In this document: positions 25,981 to 34,517 of the stretch, piece by piece
How positions within the stretch are numbered: the stretch's first letter is position 1
Layout of the letters: every line of letters begins with the position of its first letter
Assembly (NCBI RefSeq): GCF_042650885.1
Contig: NZ_JBHSBU010000001.1
Span: forward strand, 3,038,001 to 3,102,000
Reading direction: 5' to 3'
DNA length: 64,000 bases
Source of the DNA: Chitinimonas_A lacunae
GTDB taxonomy: Bacteria > Pseudomonadota > Gammaproteobacteria > Burkholderiales > Chitinimonadaceae
Translations under genes and position numbers: made by a program
Notes under the pieces: generated by a model
The model's input: the letters and a program-made list of their open reading frames with translations, nothing else
What the model was told of the DNA's origin: nothing
The model's database searches: none

Positions 25981-26574
25981 TTATTGAACAGCCAGACAGG
26001 GTTCGAGCAGCTCGTCCAGTGACCGGAAATGGTCGTTTATTTTTGGACGCTCGACCGGTGCTGACTGATTGGCCGGATTGGTCGATCGCCCCAATCCGAG
26101 AAAACCGGTAATCACCGTGTCGGCATCGAAACCCAATCCTTCACGCACTGCCGGATTGTAGGCCCATTCGCCGGTCTTCCAGAAACAATGAAAACCCAGC
26201 GACTCGGCTGCGACAATCATATTTTGAATCGAGGCGCCTGCGGAAAGAATCTGTTCGATTTCCGGCACCGCGCCGCTGCGATTGATTTTCAGCAGGCAGA
26301 TCACGATATGCGGAGCAAAATTGAGCTTGCGTTCCAATTGCTCGATATACGCCTGACGCACGATTTCCGAATCAAACGGCTTGGCGGCCAACAGCACTTC
26401 CTTCAAGGCGGCCTTATGCTGGCCATGGCACACCACGAATTGCCACGGTCGCAGCCGTTTATGGTCGGGCGCAGTCAGGGCGCAGCGGAAAATTGCCTCG
26501 AGGGTCGCCCCATCGATTTCCCCTTCGATCACTTTCTGCGACCGCCGGGCCAGTATCGTTTCAATCGTCTTCAT
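25981..26574 (-). CDS. Nitroreductase-family FMN protein
   Basis: A protein of 197 aa, the size of single-domain YdjA-like nitroreductases. The FMN-binding N-terminal ARRSQK and APDHKRLRPWQFVV motif and the C-terminal ITGFLGLG segment fit the family; GASIQNMIVAAESLGFHCFWKTG is the central helix. It starts 22 bases after the ferredoxin stop, so the two could pass electrons between them. Within the operon it may reduce a pathway intermediate (enamine, nitro, oxime or alkene). The substrate is unknown. The ATG at 26574 is favoured over an upstream frame. Confidence 0.87.
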   Translation of the reverse strand: MKTIETILARRSQKVIEGEIDGATLEAIFRCALTAPDHKRLRPWQFVVCHGQHKAALKEVLLAAKPFDSEIVRQAYIEQLERKLNFAPHIVICLLKINRSGAVPEIEQILSAGASIQNMIVAAESLGFHCFWKTGEWAYNPAVREGLGFDADTVITGFLGLGRSTNPANQSAPVERPKINDHFRSLDELLEPCLAVQ

Positions 26575-26596
26575 CTTTTCCCCCCGTTCAGTCAGC

Positions 26597-26878
26597 TCAA
26601 TAAGAAACAATCACATGGGCATCGCTCGCCAATTGCGACGAGCAAGACAGCACATAGCCACCATCGATGATGTGTTTGTCGGGTTGCAGCTCGCCGCTGG
26701 CCAGCTCGACCCGGCATGAGCCGCACAGCCCGCGCCAGCAGGAACTGCGGATCGGCAGGTTCATCGCCTCGATATTTTCCAGCAGCGAACGGTCGGTCTC
26801 GGCGACGCCCAGATGATCGACGCCGTTGAAAGTGACGCGCAGCGCCACGGTTTGGGGTTCAGGCTTCAATTCGTTCAT
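26597..26878 (-). CDS. Plant-type 2Fe-2S ferredoxin
   Basis: A protein of 93 aa. The cluster motif CWRGLCGSC (Cys-x4-Cys-x2-Cys) plus a later Cys in YVLSCSSQ gives the standard four ligands. The fold matches chloroplast-type ferredoxins, which act as one-electron carriers. The gene overlaps the end of the ABC ATPase gene by 20 bases and lies directly before the nitroreductase, so it is co-translated in the operon. It could supply electrons to the diiron enzyme, the oxygenase or the flavoprotein. Confidence 0.93.
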   Translation of the reverse strand: MNELKPEPQTVALRVTFNGVDHLGVAETDRSLLENIEAMNLPIRSSCWRGLCGSCRVELASGELQPDKHIIDGGYVLSCSSQLASDAHVIVSY

Positions 26879-27845
26879 GTTCTTGGCTCAGTTGCACTTG
26901 GAAACAGGCGACATGGCGCTGTGGCGCCCGCTGCATCGCCGGTCGCTGCTGCCGGCACTGCTCGGCGGCCTGCGGGCAACGCGGCAGGAAACCACAGCCC
27001 AGGCCACTGCCGCCGCCCATGGTCAGCTCACCCTTGATCACCTGACGCTGGCCGCATTGCCGGCTGCCCAGGGCACTGGCCACCAGGGCCTGGGTATACG
27101 GGTGGCCTGGCGTATCGATCACCGACGCGACCGAGCCGTACTCGACCAGGCGGCCGGCATACAGCACGGCCACCTCGTCGGCGATATGGCGCACCACGGC
27201 CAGATCGTGCGAGATGAACAGATAGGTCAGGCCAAGCCGCTGTTGCAGCTCCAGCAACAGATTGAGGATTTGCGCCTGGATCGACACATCGAGCGCCGAC
27301 AGGGGCTCGTCGAGCACCAGGATTTCCGGCTCGGCCGCCAAGGCGCGAGCAATGCAGACCCGCTGCCGCTGACCGCCGCTGAGTGCATTGGGAAAGACAT
27401 CGAGATACTGGGCACCGAGGCCGACCTGTTCCATCTGGCGCAGGGCAATCTTTCGCAGCGTGTCGCGGTCGTAGTGGCCCAGATTGGCCAGGGCGGCGGT
27501 AATGATCTGCCAGACGCGCTTGCGCGGATTGATCGAGGCATAGGGGTCCTGGAACACCATCTGCACCCGGCGGTAGTAGTCCACCGGCGTGATGGTGGCG
27601 ATATCGACCTCCTGGCCGTCCCGATCCATCCGGATCGCGCCGCCGCTTGGGGTATCGAGCTTCATCAGCAGCCGGGCCAGCGTGCTTTTGCCGCTGCCCG
27701 ACTCGCCGACCAGGGCCAGAATCCGGCCACGCAGCAATGGCAGCGATACATCGTCGAGCGCTTGGATGCGCTCGCGCGACAGCAGGGATTTGCGGACCAT
27801 GAACGACTTGGACAGACCGTCGATCCGGGCAATAGGGGTAGTCAT
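26859..27845 (-). CDS. Dipeptide/oligopeptide ABC transporter ATPase (DppF type)
   Basis: A protein of 328 aa. Walker A GESGSGKS, Q-loop MVFQDPYASINPRKR, signature LSGGQRQR, Walker B ILVLDEPLSALD and the H-loop in LFISHDLAVV are all present. The C-terminal oligopeptide-transporter extension has the Cys motif (CGFLPRCPQAAEQC). It forms the ATPase heterodimer with the DppD-type protein. The ATG at 27845 removes a 62-residue Arg/Ala-rich upstream frame that is only antisense-like sequence. Confidence 0.93.
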   Translation of the reverse strand: MTTPIARIDGLSKSFMVRKSLLSRERIQALDDVSLPLLRGRILALVGESGSGKSTLARLLMKLDTPSGGAIRMDRDGQEVDIATITPVDYYRRVQMVFQDPYASINPRKRVWQIITAALANLGHYDRDTLRKIALRQMEQVGLGAQYLDVFPNALSGGQRQRVCIARALAAEPEILVLDEPLSALDVSIQAQILNLLLELQQRLGLTYLFISHDLAVVRHIADEVAVLYAGRLVEYGSVASVIDTPGHPYTQALVASALGSRQCGQRQVIKGELTMGGGSGLGCGFLPRCPQAAEQCRQQRPAMQRAPQRHVACFQVQLSQEHERIEA

Positions 27846-27855
27846 GGCGATGGTC

Positions 27856-28812
27856 TCAGAGATGGCAGCGGACCCAGCTGTCGGCCGTGCGCCGGGCAAC
27901 CGGCGGCCGGTCCTGGCACTGGGCTTCGGCACGGTCGCAGCGCGAGGCGAAGCGGCAGCCTTCGATTGCCAGCTCGATCGGCGGCACCATGCCGCGGATC
28001 GTGACCAGCGGCGTCTTGGGCCGCGCCCCAACCCGGCCGGGCAGCGACTGCAATAAGGCTCGGGTATAGGGATGGGACGGCGTCTGCGTCACCTGCCCGA
28101 TCGGGCCGGTCTCGACGATCTCGCCCGAGTACATCACCTGGATACGGTCGGCGTACTGCTGCACCACGCCGATATCGTGCGAGACCAGAATCACCGACAT
28201 CCCGTTGTCACGGCGCAGCCGGTCGAGCAGATCGAGAATCTGCGCCTGGATGGTGACGTCGAGCGCCGTGGTCGGCTCGTCGGCGATCAGCAGCGCCGGC
28301 CGGCTTGCCAGGGCCATCGCGATCATCGCCCGCTGCGCCATGCCGCCCGACAGCTCATGTGGATAGCTCTTGAGACGCAGGGCAGCGGCGCCTATCCCCA
28401 CCTGTTCGAGCAGCTCGATCGCCCGCGCTTCGCGCTGCCGCCGGCCAAGTGCCGGGTCGGCCTTGCGTACCGACTCGATCAACTGGGTGCCGATGGTCAG
28501 CGAGGGATTGAGCGCGCTCATCGGGTTCTGGAAGATCATCGCCACTTTGCTGCCGCGCACCGTGGGCCAGTCGCGCCGGCCCACAGCCAGCAGATCCTGA
28601 CCGCACAGCGCAAAGCGATCTGCCGTGACCTGAGCCCCCGGCGGCAACAAGCCCAGCACCGCCAGATTGGTGATGCTCTTGCCACAGCCCGATTCACCGA
28701 CCACGCCAAGAATCTCGCCCGGTGCCACCTGGAAGCTCACACCCCGCACCACCGGGCGCAGTTCACGACCGAACGGGAAACGGATGGTCAGATTGTCAAC
28801 GTCGAGTATCAT
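27856..28812 (-). CDS. Dipeptide/oligopeptide ABC transporter ATPase (DppD type)
   Basis: A protein of 318 aa. Walker A GESGCGKS, Q-loop MIFQNPMSALNPSLT, signature LSGGMAQR, Walker B LLIADEPTTALD, then the oligopeptide C-terminal domain with a Cys cluster (CRFASRCDRAEAQC). Its start overlaps the end of the permease gene by 4 bases. The chosen ATG at 28812 begins exactly with the family N-terminus (MILDVDNLTIRF). Confidence 0.93.
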   Translation of the reverse strand: MILDVDNLTIRFPFGRELRPVVRGVSFQVAPGEILGVVGESGCGKSITNLAVLGLLPPGAQVTADRFALCGQDLLAVGRRDWPTVRGSKVAMIFQNPMSALNPSLTIGTQLIESVRKADPALGRRQREARAIELLEQVGIGAAALRLKSYPHELSGGMAQRAMIAMALASRPALLIADEPTTALDVTIQAQILDLLDRLRRDNGMSVILVSHDIGVVQQYADRIQVMYSGEIVETGPIGQVTQTPSHPYTRALLQSLPGRVGARPKTPLVTIRGMVPPIELAIEGCRFASRCDRAEAQCQDRPPVARRTADSWVRCHL

Positions 28813-29663
28813 CGGCCGCCCCTCGCTTTCGGATCGAGCAAGTCCTGCAAGGCATCGCCCAGCAGATTGAAACCCAGCACAGTCAACATGATGCAGCCGC
28901 CGGGCAGGATCACCAGATACGGCGCCGACTCGATAAACGGGCGGGCATCGGCCAGCATCATGCCCCACTCGGCCACCGGCGCGCGGGCACCCAGACCAAG
29001 GAAACCGAGTGCTGCAATCTCCAGAATCGCGTCGCTGAAACCGAGCGATGCCTGGACGATCACCGGACTCCAGCAATTGGGTAGCACTTCCGACCACAGG
29101 ATCTTGAAGCGCGAGGCACCGCAGGAACGGGCAGCCAGCACGTACTGCTTCTTCATTTCGAGCGCCGCGACCGAACGCACGATGCGGATAAAGCGTGGAA
29201 TGGCCACCAGCGTGACCGCCAGCACCGCGTTGAACAGGCCCGGTCCCAATACCGCCACGATCACGATGGCCAGCAGTATGCTGGGCAGGGTCATGATGGC
29301 GTCGGTCAGCCGCATGATCGCCGCGTCGATCCAGCCGCCATACACCCCGGCCAGCAGGCCCAGCGTCGTTCCGATCAGGACCGATACCGAGACCACCGCC
29401 AGGCCGACGCTGAGCGAACTGCGCGCGCCGTAGACCAGTCGGGCCAACATATCGCGGCCCAGATCATCGGTGCCAAGCAGCGGACCGGTTCCGCCGGTCC
29501 ACTGCGGCGGCAGCAGCCGCTCGCTGCCCAGGCCATACGGATCGAGACTGAACAGTTGTGGCCCCAGATAGCCCAGCGCCAGCAGCAACAGCACACAGCC
29601 CAGGCCGAACCAGCCCGATCTGCTGAGCGGTGGCCAGGAAGGTCTTTGCAGAAACTTGACCAT
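28809..29663 (-). CDS. Dipeptide ABC transporter permease (DppC type)
   Basis: A protein of 284 aa with about six TM helices and a periplasmic loop (GTDDLGRDMLARLVYGAR) typical of DppC/OppC. The cytoplasmic EAA-type loop reads LAARSCGASRFKILWSEVLPN. It pairs with the DppB-type permease whose stop is one base upstream of this start. The start at 29663 (MVKFLQRP) fits the short cytoplasmic N-terminus of the family. Confidence 0.93.
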   Translation of the reverse strand: MVKFLQRPSWPPLSRSGWFGLGCVLLLLALGYLGPQLFSLDPYGLGSERLLPPQWTGGTGPLLGTDDLGRDMLARLVYGARSSLSVGLAVVSVSVLIGTTLGLLAGVYGGWIDAAIMRLTDAIMTLPSILLAIVIVAVLGPGLFNAVLAVTLVAIPRFIRIVRSVAALEMKKQYVLAARSCGASRFKILWSEVLPNCWSPVIVQASLGFSDAILEIAALGFLGLGARAPVAEWGMMLADARPFIESAPYLVILPGGCIMLTVLGFNLLGDALQDLLDPKARGGR

Positions 29664-29664
29664 A

Positions 29665-30681
29665 TCAGGCTCGCATTCTCGGATTGGCGGCGCGGTAGAG
29701 CAGGTCCACGGCCGCATTGATCAGCACCACCAACAGCCCGATCATCAGCACGCTGCCCTGGATCACCGGGTAGTCGCGGGCATAGACGCTGGTCACGATA
29801 TAGCTGCCGATACCGGGCCAGCCGAAGATGCTCTCGGTCAGGATGGCGCCGGCCACGGCGGCGCTGACAAAGAACAGTCCACCCACCGTGATGATCGGCA
29901 GCAGGGCATTGCGCAGCGCATGGAGCCAGATCACCCGCGACTCGGCCAGCCCCTTGGCACGGGCGGTACGGATATAGTCCTCCGACAGCACATCGACCAT
30001 GCTGGCCCGGGTCATGCGGGCAAACACCGCGATCGGCACCGCTGCCATGGTCAGTGCCGGCAGCACCAGGTGGTGCAAGGCACTGATAAAGGCTTCGAGA
30101 CCATATTCGCGCCGCACGGCCGGAAGCAGGGTGTCCACCATCATAAAGCCGGTGACCGGGGCCACCTCGTACAGGATGTCGAGCCGGCCCGACACCGGGG
30201 TCAGCCCCAGTGCCAGTGAGAAAGTCAGGATCAGCAGCAATCCGAGCCAGAAGATCGGCATCGAGTAGCCGGCCAGCGAACCGGCCGTTACCAGATAGTC
30301 GAACACCCCGTTACGGTTGATCGCCGCCAGCACCCCGACCGGAATTCCCACCAGCAGTGCCAGCAGAATCGCCGCCACGCCAAGCTCGATACTGGCCGGC
30401 CAGCGCGCCAGCAACTCGGTGCCGACCGGCCGGCCCGTGACGATCGAATTGCCCAGATCGCCCTGGCTCGCCCGGCTGACGAAACCGGCGTACTGGGCAG
30501 CCAGCGGCTGATCGAGTCCCAGGCGGCTCACGGCCTGGCGGTACTGCTGCGGATCGGCACCACGTTCACCGATCATCAGCAGCACCGGATCGCCCGGCGC
30601 CGCCCTGACCACGAAAAAGGCGATCAGGGTGATGCCCAACAGGGTGCAGAGCAGTCCGCCCAGTTTGGTCAAGCTATCCAT
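29665..30681 (-). CDS. Dipeptide ABC transporter permease (DppB type)
   Basis: A protein of 338 aa with about six TM helices. The N-terminus LLCTLLGITLIAFFVVRAAPGDP and the EAA loop RTARAKGLAESRVIWLHALRNALLP are DppB hallmarks. It starts 13 bases after the binding-protein stop. The set of five (SBP, B, C, D, F) is complete, so a functional peptide importer is expected. Confidence 0.93.
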   Translation of the reverse strand: MDSLTKLGGLLCTLLGITLIAFFVVRAAPGDPVLLMIGERGADPQQYRQAVSRLGLDQPLAAQYAGFVSRASQGDLGNSIVTGRPVGTELLARWPASIELGVAAILLALLVGIPVGVLAAINRNGVFDYLVTAGSLAGYSMPIFWLGLLLILTFSLALGLTPVSGRLDILYEVAPVTGFMMVDTLLPAVRREYGLEAFISALHHLVLPALTMAAVPIAVFARMTRASMVDVLSEDYIRTARAKGLAESRVIWLHALRNALLPIITVGGLFFVSAAVAGAILTESIFGWPGIGSYIVTSVYARDYPVIQGSVLMIGLLVVLINAAVDLLYRAANPRMRA

Positions 30682-30694
30682 GGCAAGGCGGCTC

Positions 30695-32302
30695 TCAGCG
30701 GTCTTTCAGACCCAGGGCGGAGAAGTAATCCATATCGAACGGATTCATCTTGTAACCCACCACCCGCGAACTCAGCGCCCGGAACACCTTCGAATGGGCG
30801 ATCGGCACGATGGGCACATCCTCGCTCAGCACGGCCAGTGCCTTGCGGTACATCTCGGTCCGTGCCGCCAGATCGTCGGTGGTGCGGGCCTTGCTGATCA
30901 GGGCATTGAAATCACCCTTGCAGTAGCGCGAGTTGTTCGAGCCGCGCGTCACCGAATCACAGCTCAGCAGGGTGTAGAGGAAGTTGTCCGGGTCGCCGTT
31001 ATCGCCAGTCCAGCCAAGCTGCACCATTTCATGCTCGCCGCGCTTGACCTTGTCGAGGTAGGTGCCCCAGTCGTAGCTGGTCAGCTCGACCTTGATCCCG
31101 ACCTTGGCCAGATCGGCCTGCATCATCTCGCCCATCTTGCGGCCATTGGGGTTGTAGGGACGACTGACCGGCAGGGTCCACAAGGTGGTGCGGAAACCAT
31201 CCTTGAAGCCCGCCTGTGCCAGCAGTGCCTTGGCCTTGGCCGGGTCGTAGGAATAGGTGCGCACCTGGTCGTTGTAGGCCCACATGGTGGACGGATAGGG
31301 ATTGATCGCCTGACGCGCATTGCCCAGATAGATCGCGTCGATATAGGACTGCTTGTTGAGCGCATGGGCGATGGCGCGCCGCACCAGCGGGTTGTTGAAC
31401 GGCGGCTTTTCCACGTTCATCGCCAGATAACCGATGTTCATGCCATCCTGCTCGGCCAGCACCAGCCGCTGGTCCTGCTTGATCAGCGGCAGATCGGCCG
31501 GCGCGGGCGACACGGCGATCTGGCATTCGCCCTTGCGCAGCTTTTGCAGCCGGACGCTCGCATCCGGCGTGATGGCAAACACCAGGTTCTGCACCTGCGG
31601 CTTGCCGCGCCAGTGCTGCGGGTGGGCAACATAGCGGATGGTGCTGTCTTGCTGATAGCTCTTGAAGGCATAGGGGCCGGTGCCGATCGCCTGCATATCG
31701 ATATCCGCCGCACGGCCGGCCTGTTGCAGCTGGGCACCGTACTCGGCCGACAGGATCGACATGAACGGCATGGCCAGATTGGCCAGGAACGGCGCTTCGG
31801 GCTTGTTGAGCACGATGCGGATCTTGTAGTCGTCAACGCGGCTGATCGAGACGATCAGCTTGTCCATCCCCATGCCCTGGAAGTACTGGTAGTTGCCGCC
31901 GCCAACCATATGGAAGGGATGGTCGGTCTTGAGCTGACGGTTGAACGAGAACAGCACATCGTCGGCGTTGAAGTCGCGGCTCGGCTTGAAGAAGGCCGTG
32001 CTATGGAACTTCACGCCACGGCGCAGGGTGAATTCATAGGTCTTCTGATCAGGCGACACCGTCCAGCTCTCGGCCAGTGCCGGCACCACCTTGGTCGTAC
32101 CGGGCTGGAAATCCACCAGGCGGTCGTAGATGGTGGTAGTGGTCGCATTGCGCGCCGTACCCGACAGGATACGTTGCGGATTGAGCGACTCCGGATTGCC
32201 TTCGGAGCAATAGACCAGGGTATTGCCATCGGCCTGGGCCGCGGCCATGCAGGACAGGGTGGCCGCTACGCACAGCAGCCGTTCGAATCGACGAGCAGAC
32301 AT
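30695..32302 (-). CDS. Periplasmic dipeptide-binding protein (DppA type)
   Basis: A protein of 535 aa with a signal peptide (LLCVAATLSCMAAAQA). It is a cluster C/family 5 solute-binding protein: LVYCSEGNPESLNPQ at the mature N-terminus, YEFTLRRGVKFHS and NADDVLFSFNR follow, as in DppA. It feeds the DppBCDF permease. Its place right behind the 2OG-oxygenase gene suggests import of a dipeptide precursor or re-uptake of the pathway product. A GC hairpin in the 79-base gap upstream may set its expression apart from the biosynthetic genes. Confidence 0.93.
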   Translation of the reverse strand: MSARRFERLLCVAATLSCMAAAQADGNTLVYCSEGNPESLNPQRILSGTARNATTTTIYDRLVDFQPGTTKVVPALAESWTVSPDQKTYEFTLRRGVKFHSTAFFKPSRDFNADDVLFSFNRQLKTDHPFHMVGGGNYQYFQGMGMDKLIVSISRVDDYKIRIVLNKPEAPFLANLAMPFMSILSAEYGAQLQQAGRAADIDMQAIGTGPYAFKSYQQDSTIRYVAHPQHWRGKPQVQNLVFAITPDASVRLQKLRKGECQIAVSPAPADLPLIKQDQRLVLAEQDGMNIGYLAMNVEKPPFNNPLVRRAIAHALNKQSYIDAIYLGNARQAINPYPSTMWAYNDQVRTYSYDPAKAKALLAQAGFKDGFRTTLWTLPVSRPYNPNGRKMGEMMQADLAKVGIKVELTSYDWGTYLDKVKRGEHEMVQLGWTGDNGDPDNFLYTLLSCDSVTRGSNNSRYCKGDFNALISKARTTDDLAARTEMYRKALAVLSEDVPIVPIAHSKVFRALSSRVVGYKMNPFDMDYFSALGLKDR

Positions 32303-32341
32303 CACTAAACCTTCTAATTCTTCTATATGGGAGCGGAAAGT

Positions 32342-32362
32342 GCCGGCGGCCGCGCCGCCGGC
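32342..32362 (-). promoter_or_regulatory. Intra-operon GC hairpin between the oxygenase and transporter genes
   Basis: GCCGGCGG and CCGCCGGC form a perfect 8-bp GC stem around CCGCG. On the minus strand it is followed only by ACTTTCC, so termination would be partial. It may stabilise the upstream transcript's 3' end or lower expression of the transporter genes. Confidence 0.5.
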
Positions 32363-32381
32363 CAATGCAGTCAGAGCAGGA

Positions 32382-33167
32382 TCAGGACCAGAAGCCGAGG
32401 CTGCCGTCCTTCTTCAGACCGATGAACGAGGTCTGGGAAATCCGGTAGCCATCGGTATTGCCGAGAATCTCGTGGAAGTTCTGCGTATTGAACATGATCA
32501 GATCACCGACCTTGGGCGTGACCCGGATATGCTCCGGACCTTCGAGCACTTCGTAGGGGAAGTAGTACTGGCCCGGCACCTTCATGCTGTCGTTCTCGGC
32601 CGTATGGATGGTGTCGTAAATCACCAGCTCGCCGCCGCTGTTGAGCATGCTGTAGTAGATATTCCAGGTCATCTGACGGCTGATCTCGGTCACTGCCCAC
32701 GGCTGGCGGATATGGCTCGGCGCATGGTCGGCATGCAGACGGCCATGACCACGGAAGCTGCGGAAGGCCCCGGCGAAGTAACTGCCGAAACCGGGCTCTT
32801 CGAACAGACCAGCAGTGCGCTTGGCCTGGCTTGCCACCGCATTCATCACCATATCGACCGGGTTGATGTCGAGGCCACGGTAGATGCTGTCGATGACTTC
32901 CTTGGCCTGGTCGATCTTGTCGAAATAGATCGACTTGTCGTCATGGGCCCACTGGTTGTGGCAGACGCCGACATGGTGGACCGGGATATCCTTCAGATGG
33001 CTGTAGTTCTCGAAGCTCATCGCCCGCAGCCGCTCGGCCACCAGTTCGCAGGTCTCGGGCGGCAGGAAGTTCTCCACGATGATCCCGGGGATCTTGAACT
33101 CCAGCAGCAGGTTCAGGTTCTCTTCGGTCAGTTCGCACAGTTCCTGGCGAATCCAGTTCTTAGCCAT
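32382..33167 (-). CDS. Fe(II)/2-oxoglutarate-dependent oxygenase
   Basis: A protein of 261 aa. The jelly-roll core shows the iron triad His145-x-Asp147 (GRLHADHAP) with distal His232 (TQNFHEILG) and the 2-oxoglutarate-binding Arg242 (GYRISQ). The GGEL-type strand (SGGELVIYDT) follows as in prolyl-4-hydroxylase-like enzymes. Because Asp147 is kept, hydroxylation or desaturation is expected rather than halogenation, which in BesD-type enzymes needs Gly/Ala there. A free amino acid is the likely substrate given the neighbours. The ATG at 33167 has an AGGAGGTTG ribosome binding site upstream. Confidence 0.88.
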   Translation of the reverse strand: MAKNWIRQELCELTEENLNLLLEFKIPGIIVENFLPPETCELVAERLRAMSFENYSHLKDIPVHHVGVCHNQWAHDDKSIYFDKIDQAKEVIDSIYRGLDINPVDMVMNAVASQAKRTAGLFEEPGFGSYFAGAFRSFRGHGRLHADHAPSHIRQPWAVTEISRQMTWNIYYSMLNSGGELVIYDTIHTAENDSMKVPGQYYFPYEVLEGPEHIRVTPKVGDLIMFNTQNFHEILGNTDGYRISQTSFIGLKKDGSLGFWS

Positions 33168-33249
33168 ATCTACAACCTCCTCGTATTCAACTTTGATGTT
33201 TTTGCGCGGTGGCCATCGGGCGGCCAGCCGCGCCAAAGACTCGGACGCA

Positions 33250-34506
33250 CTAGCTCGATGTGCCGTCCGAATACGCTGCCGTCTCGCGTTTCTCGCCCAT
33301 CACCGCAAACGCCACCACCGACAGGAACAGGGCCATCAACAGGCCGACCAACTGCACAAAATCATTGCCTAGGTAATCGAGCAGCATGCCCACCCCGGCC
33401 GCCAGCAGACTGGCCAGGAAACAACCGATGGCGAACGAGATGCCGAATACCGAACCCAGTTGCCCCTTGGGGGCATACGCCACCGTGCCGCCGTAACCCA
33501 TCATCCAGACAAACTCGAACAGCACGATCATCAAGGTGAAGGCCACCGCGCTGACGATCGGGTCGGCAGTCCATACCGACGCCAGGTAGAACGCCGCCGC
33601 CAGCAGTGACAGCGCAGCCACCAGCACCCGGGTATGCACAAAGGCGCGCTCGAACAGCCGGTACTTCTTGCAGAAGAAGGAGAACGACGACGAGCCGGCG
33701 ATGATGGCCAGGCTGGCCAACACATAGGAGGCCGATACTGCAGCCGCGCCAAGACCGAGCTTCTGCACCGGGAAAATCGGTTGCAGCACACTGTACGAGC
33801 CCTGGAAGAAGGTGGCCGTCAGCGGCATCAGCATGGCGCACACCAGCAGGCGGCGGTCACCGGCCAGGGCATCGCGGTATTCGGCGATCCGGCTGGCCAG
33901 CGATTTGCGCGGCGCCGTGCTCTGGTAGTCGACCTGCTCGACGCAGCGGGTGAAGTACACCAGCGCCGCCGACAGCACGAAGGTCAGCGCATCGATCAGC
34001 ACCACCAGGCGGATATCGACCCGGCTCGCCAGAAAGATGCCGACGATGGCCGCCAGACCGATGCCGAAGTGGTAGCCCGTTTGCAGGAACGAGGCGTAAT
34101 GGGTGACCTTTTCCTTGGGAAACAGCGCCCGGGCCGCCACGGTCTTATTGATCCGGTTGACATGGTCGACCAGCCCGCGCACCAGCAACAGCAGCACCAC
34201 CGGCAGGTAATGCTCGCCCACGACCAGGAACAGGATGGGCAGCGTCAGCACGGCCGACACCAGATCCAGCACATACCAGCGCACGCGCGGGTTCATCCCG
34301 TGTTCCCAGTCGCTGCGATACAGCACCACCAGCAGCGCAGGCAGCCATTGCAGAGAGATAAACAGGGACGTCATCAAACCCGACCCGGTCTTCGCGTAGA
34401 TGGCCATGGCCAGGACGATATGCAGCAGGACCGACCCCGCCGAAGACACGGTAAAGGCCGTGGTACTGAGCAGCAGGTTGATCCGACCCCTGTTGATCTC
34501 GAACAT
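33250..34506 (-). CDS. Major facilitator superfamily exporter
   Basis: A protein of 418 aa with about twelve TM segments. No sugar- or drug-specific motif stands out, but the size, the central hydrophilic loop (YFTRCVEQVDYQST region) and the overall pattern fit MFS proteins of the macrolide/antibiotic-efflux-like group. It lies 11 bases after the ATP-grasp gene. Ligase plus MFS pairs are common in dipeptide antibiotic clusters, where the MFS protein exports the product; that is the likely role. Confidence 0.87.
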   Translation of the reverse strand: MFEINRGRINLLLSTTAFTVSSAGSVLLHIVLAMAIYAKTGSGLMTSLFISLQWLPALLVVLYRSDWEHGMNPRVRWYVLDLVSAVLTLPILFLVVGEHYLPVVLLLLVRGLVDHVNRINKTVAARALFPKEKVTHYASFLQTGYHFGIGLAAIVGIFLASRVDIRLVVLIDALTFVLSAALVYFTRCVEQVDYQSTAPRKSLASRIAEYRDALAGDRRLLVCAMLMPLTATFFQGSYSVLQPIFPVQKLGLGAAAVSASYVLASLAIIAGSSSFSFFCKKYRLFERAFVHTRVLVAALSLLAAAFYLASVWTADPIVSAVAFTLMIVLFEFVWMMGYGGTVAYAPKGQLGSVFGISFAIGCFLASLLAAGVGMLLDYLGNDFVQLVGLLMALFLSVVAFAVMGEKRETAAYSDGTSS

Positions 34507-34517
34507 GGCGCGGCCCC

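Noticed and set aside
30629..32308. 559-codon open frame antisense to the dipeptide-binding protein
   Set aside because: Antisense frame rich in His and Gln; the DppA-type gene with signal peptide is the real one.
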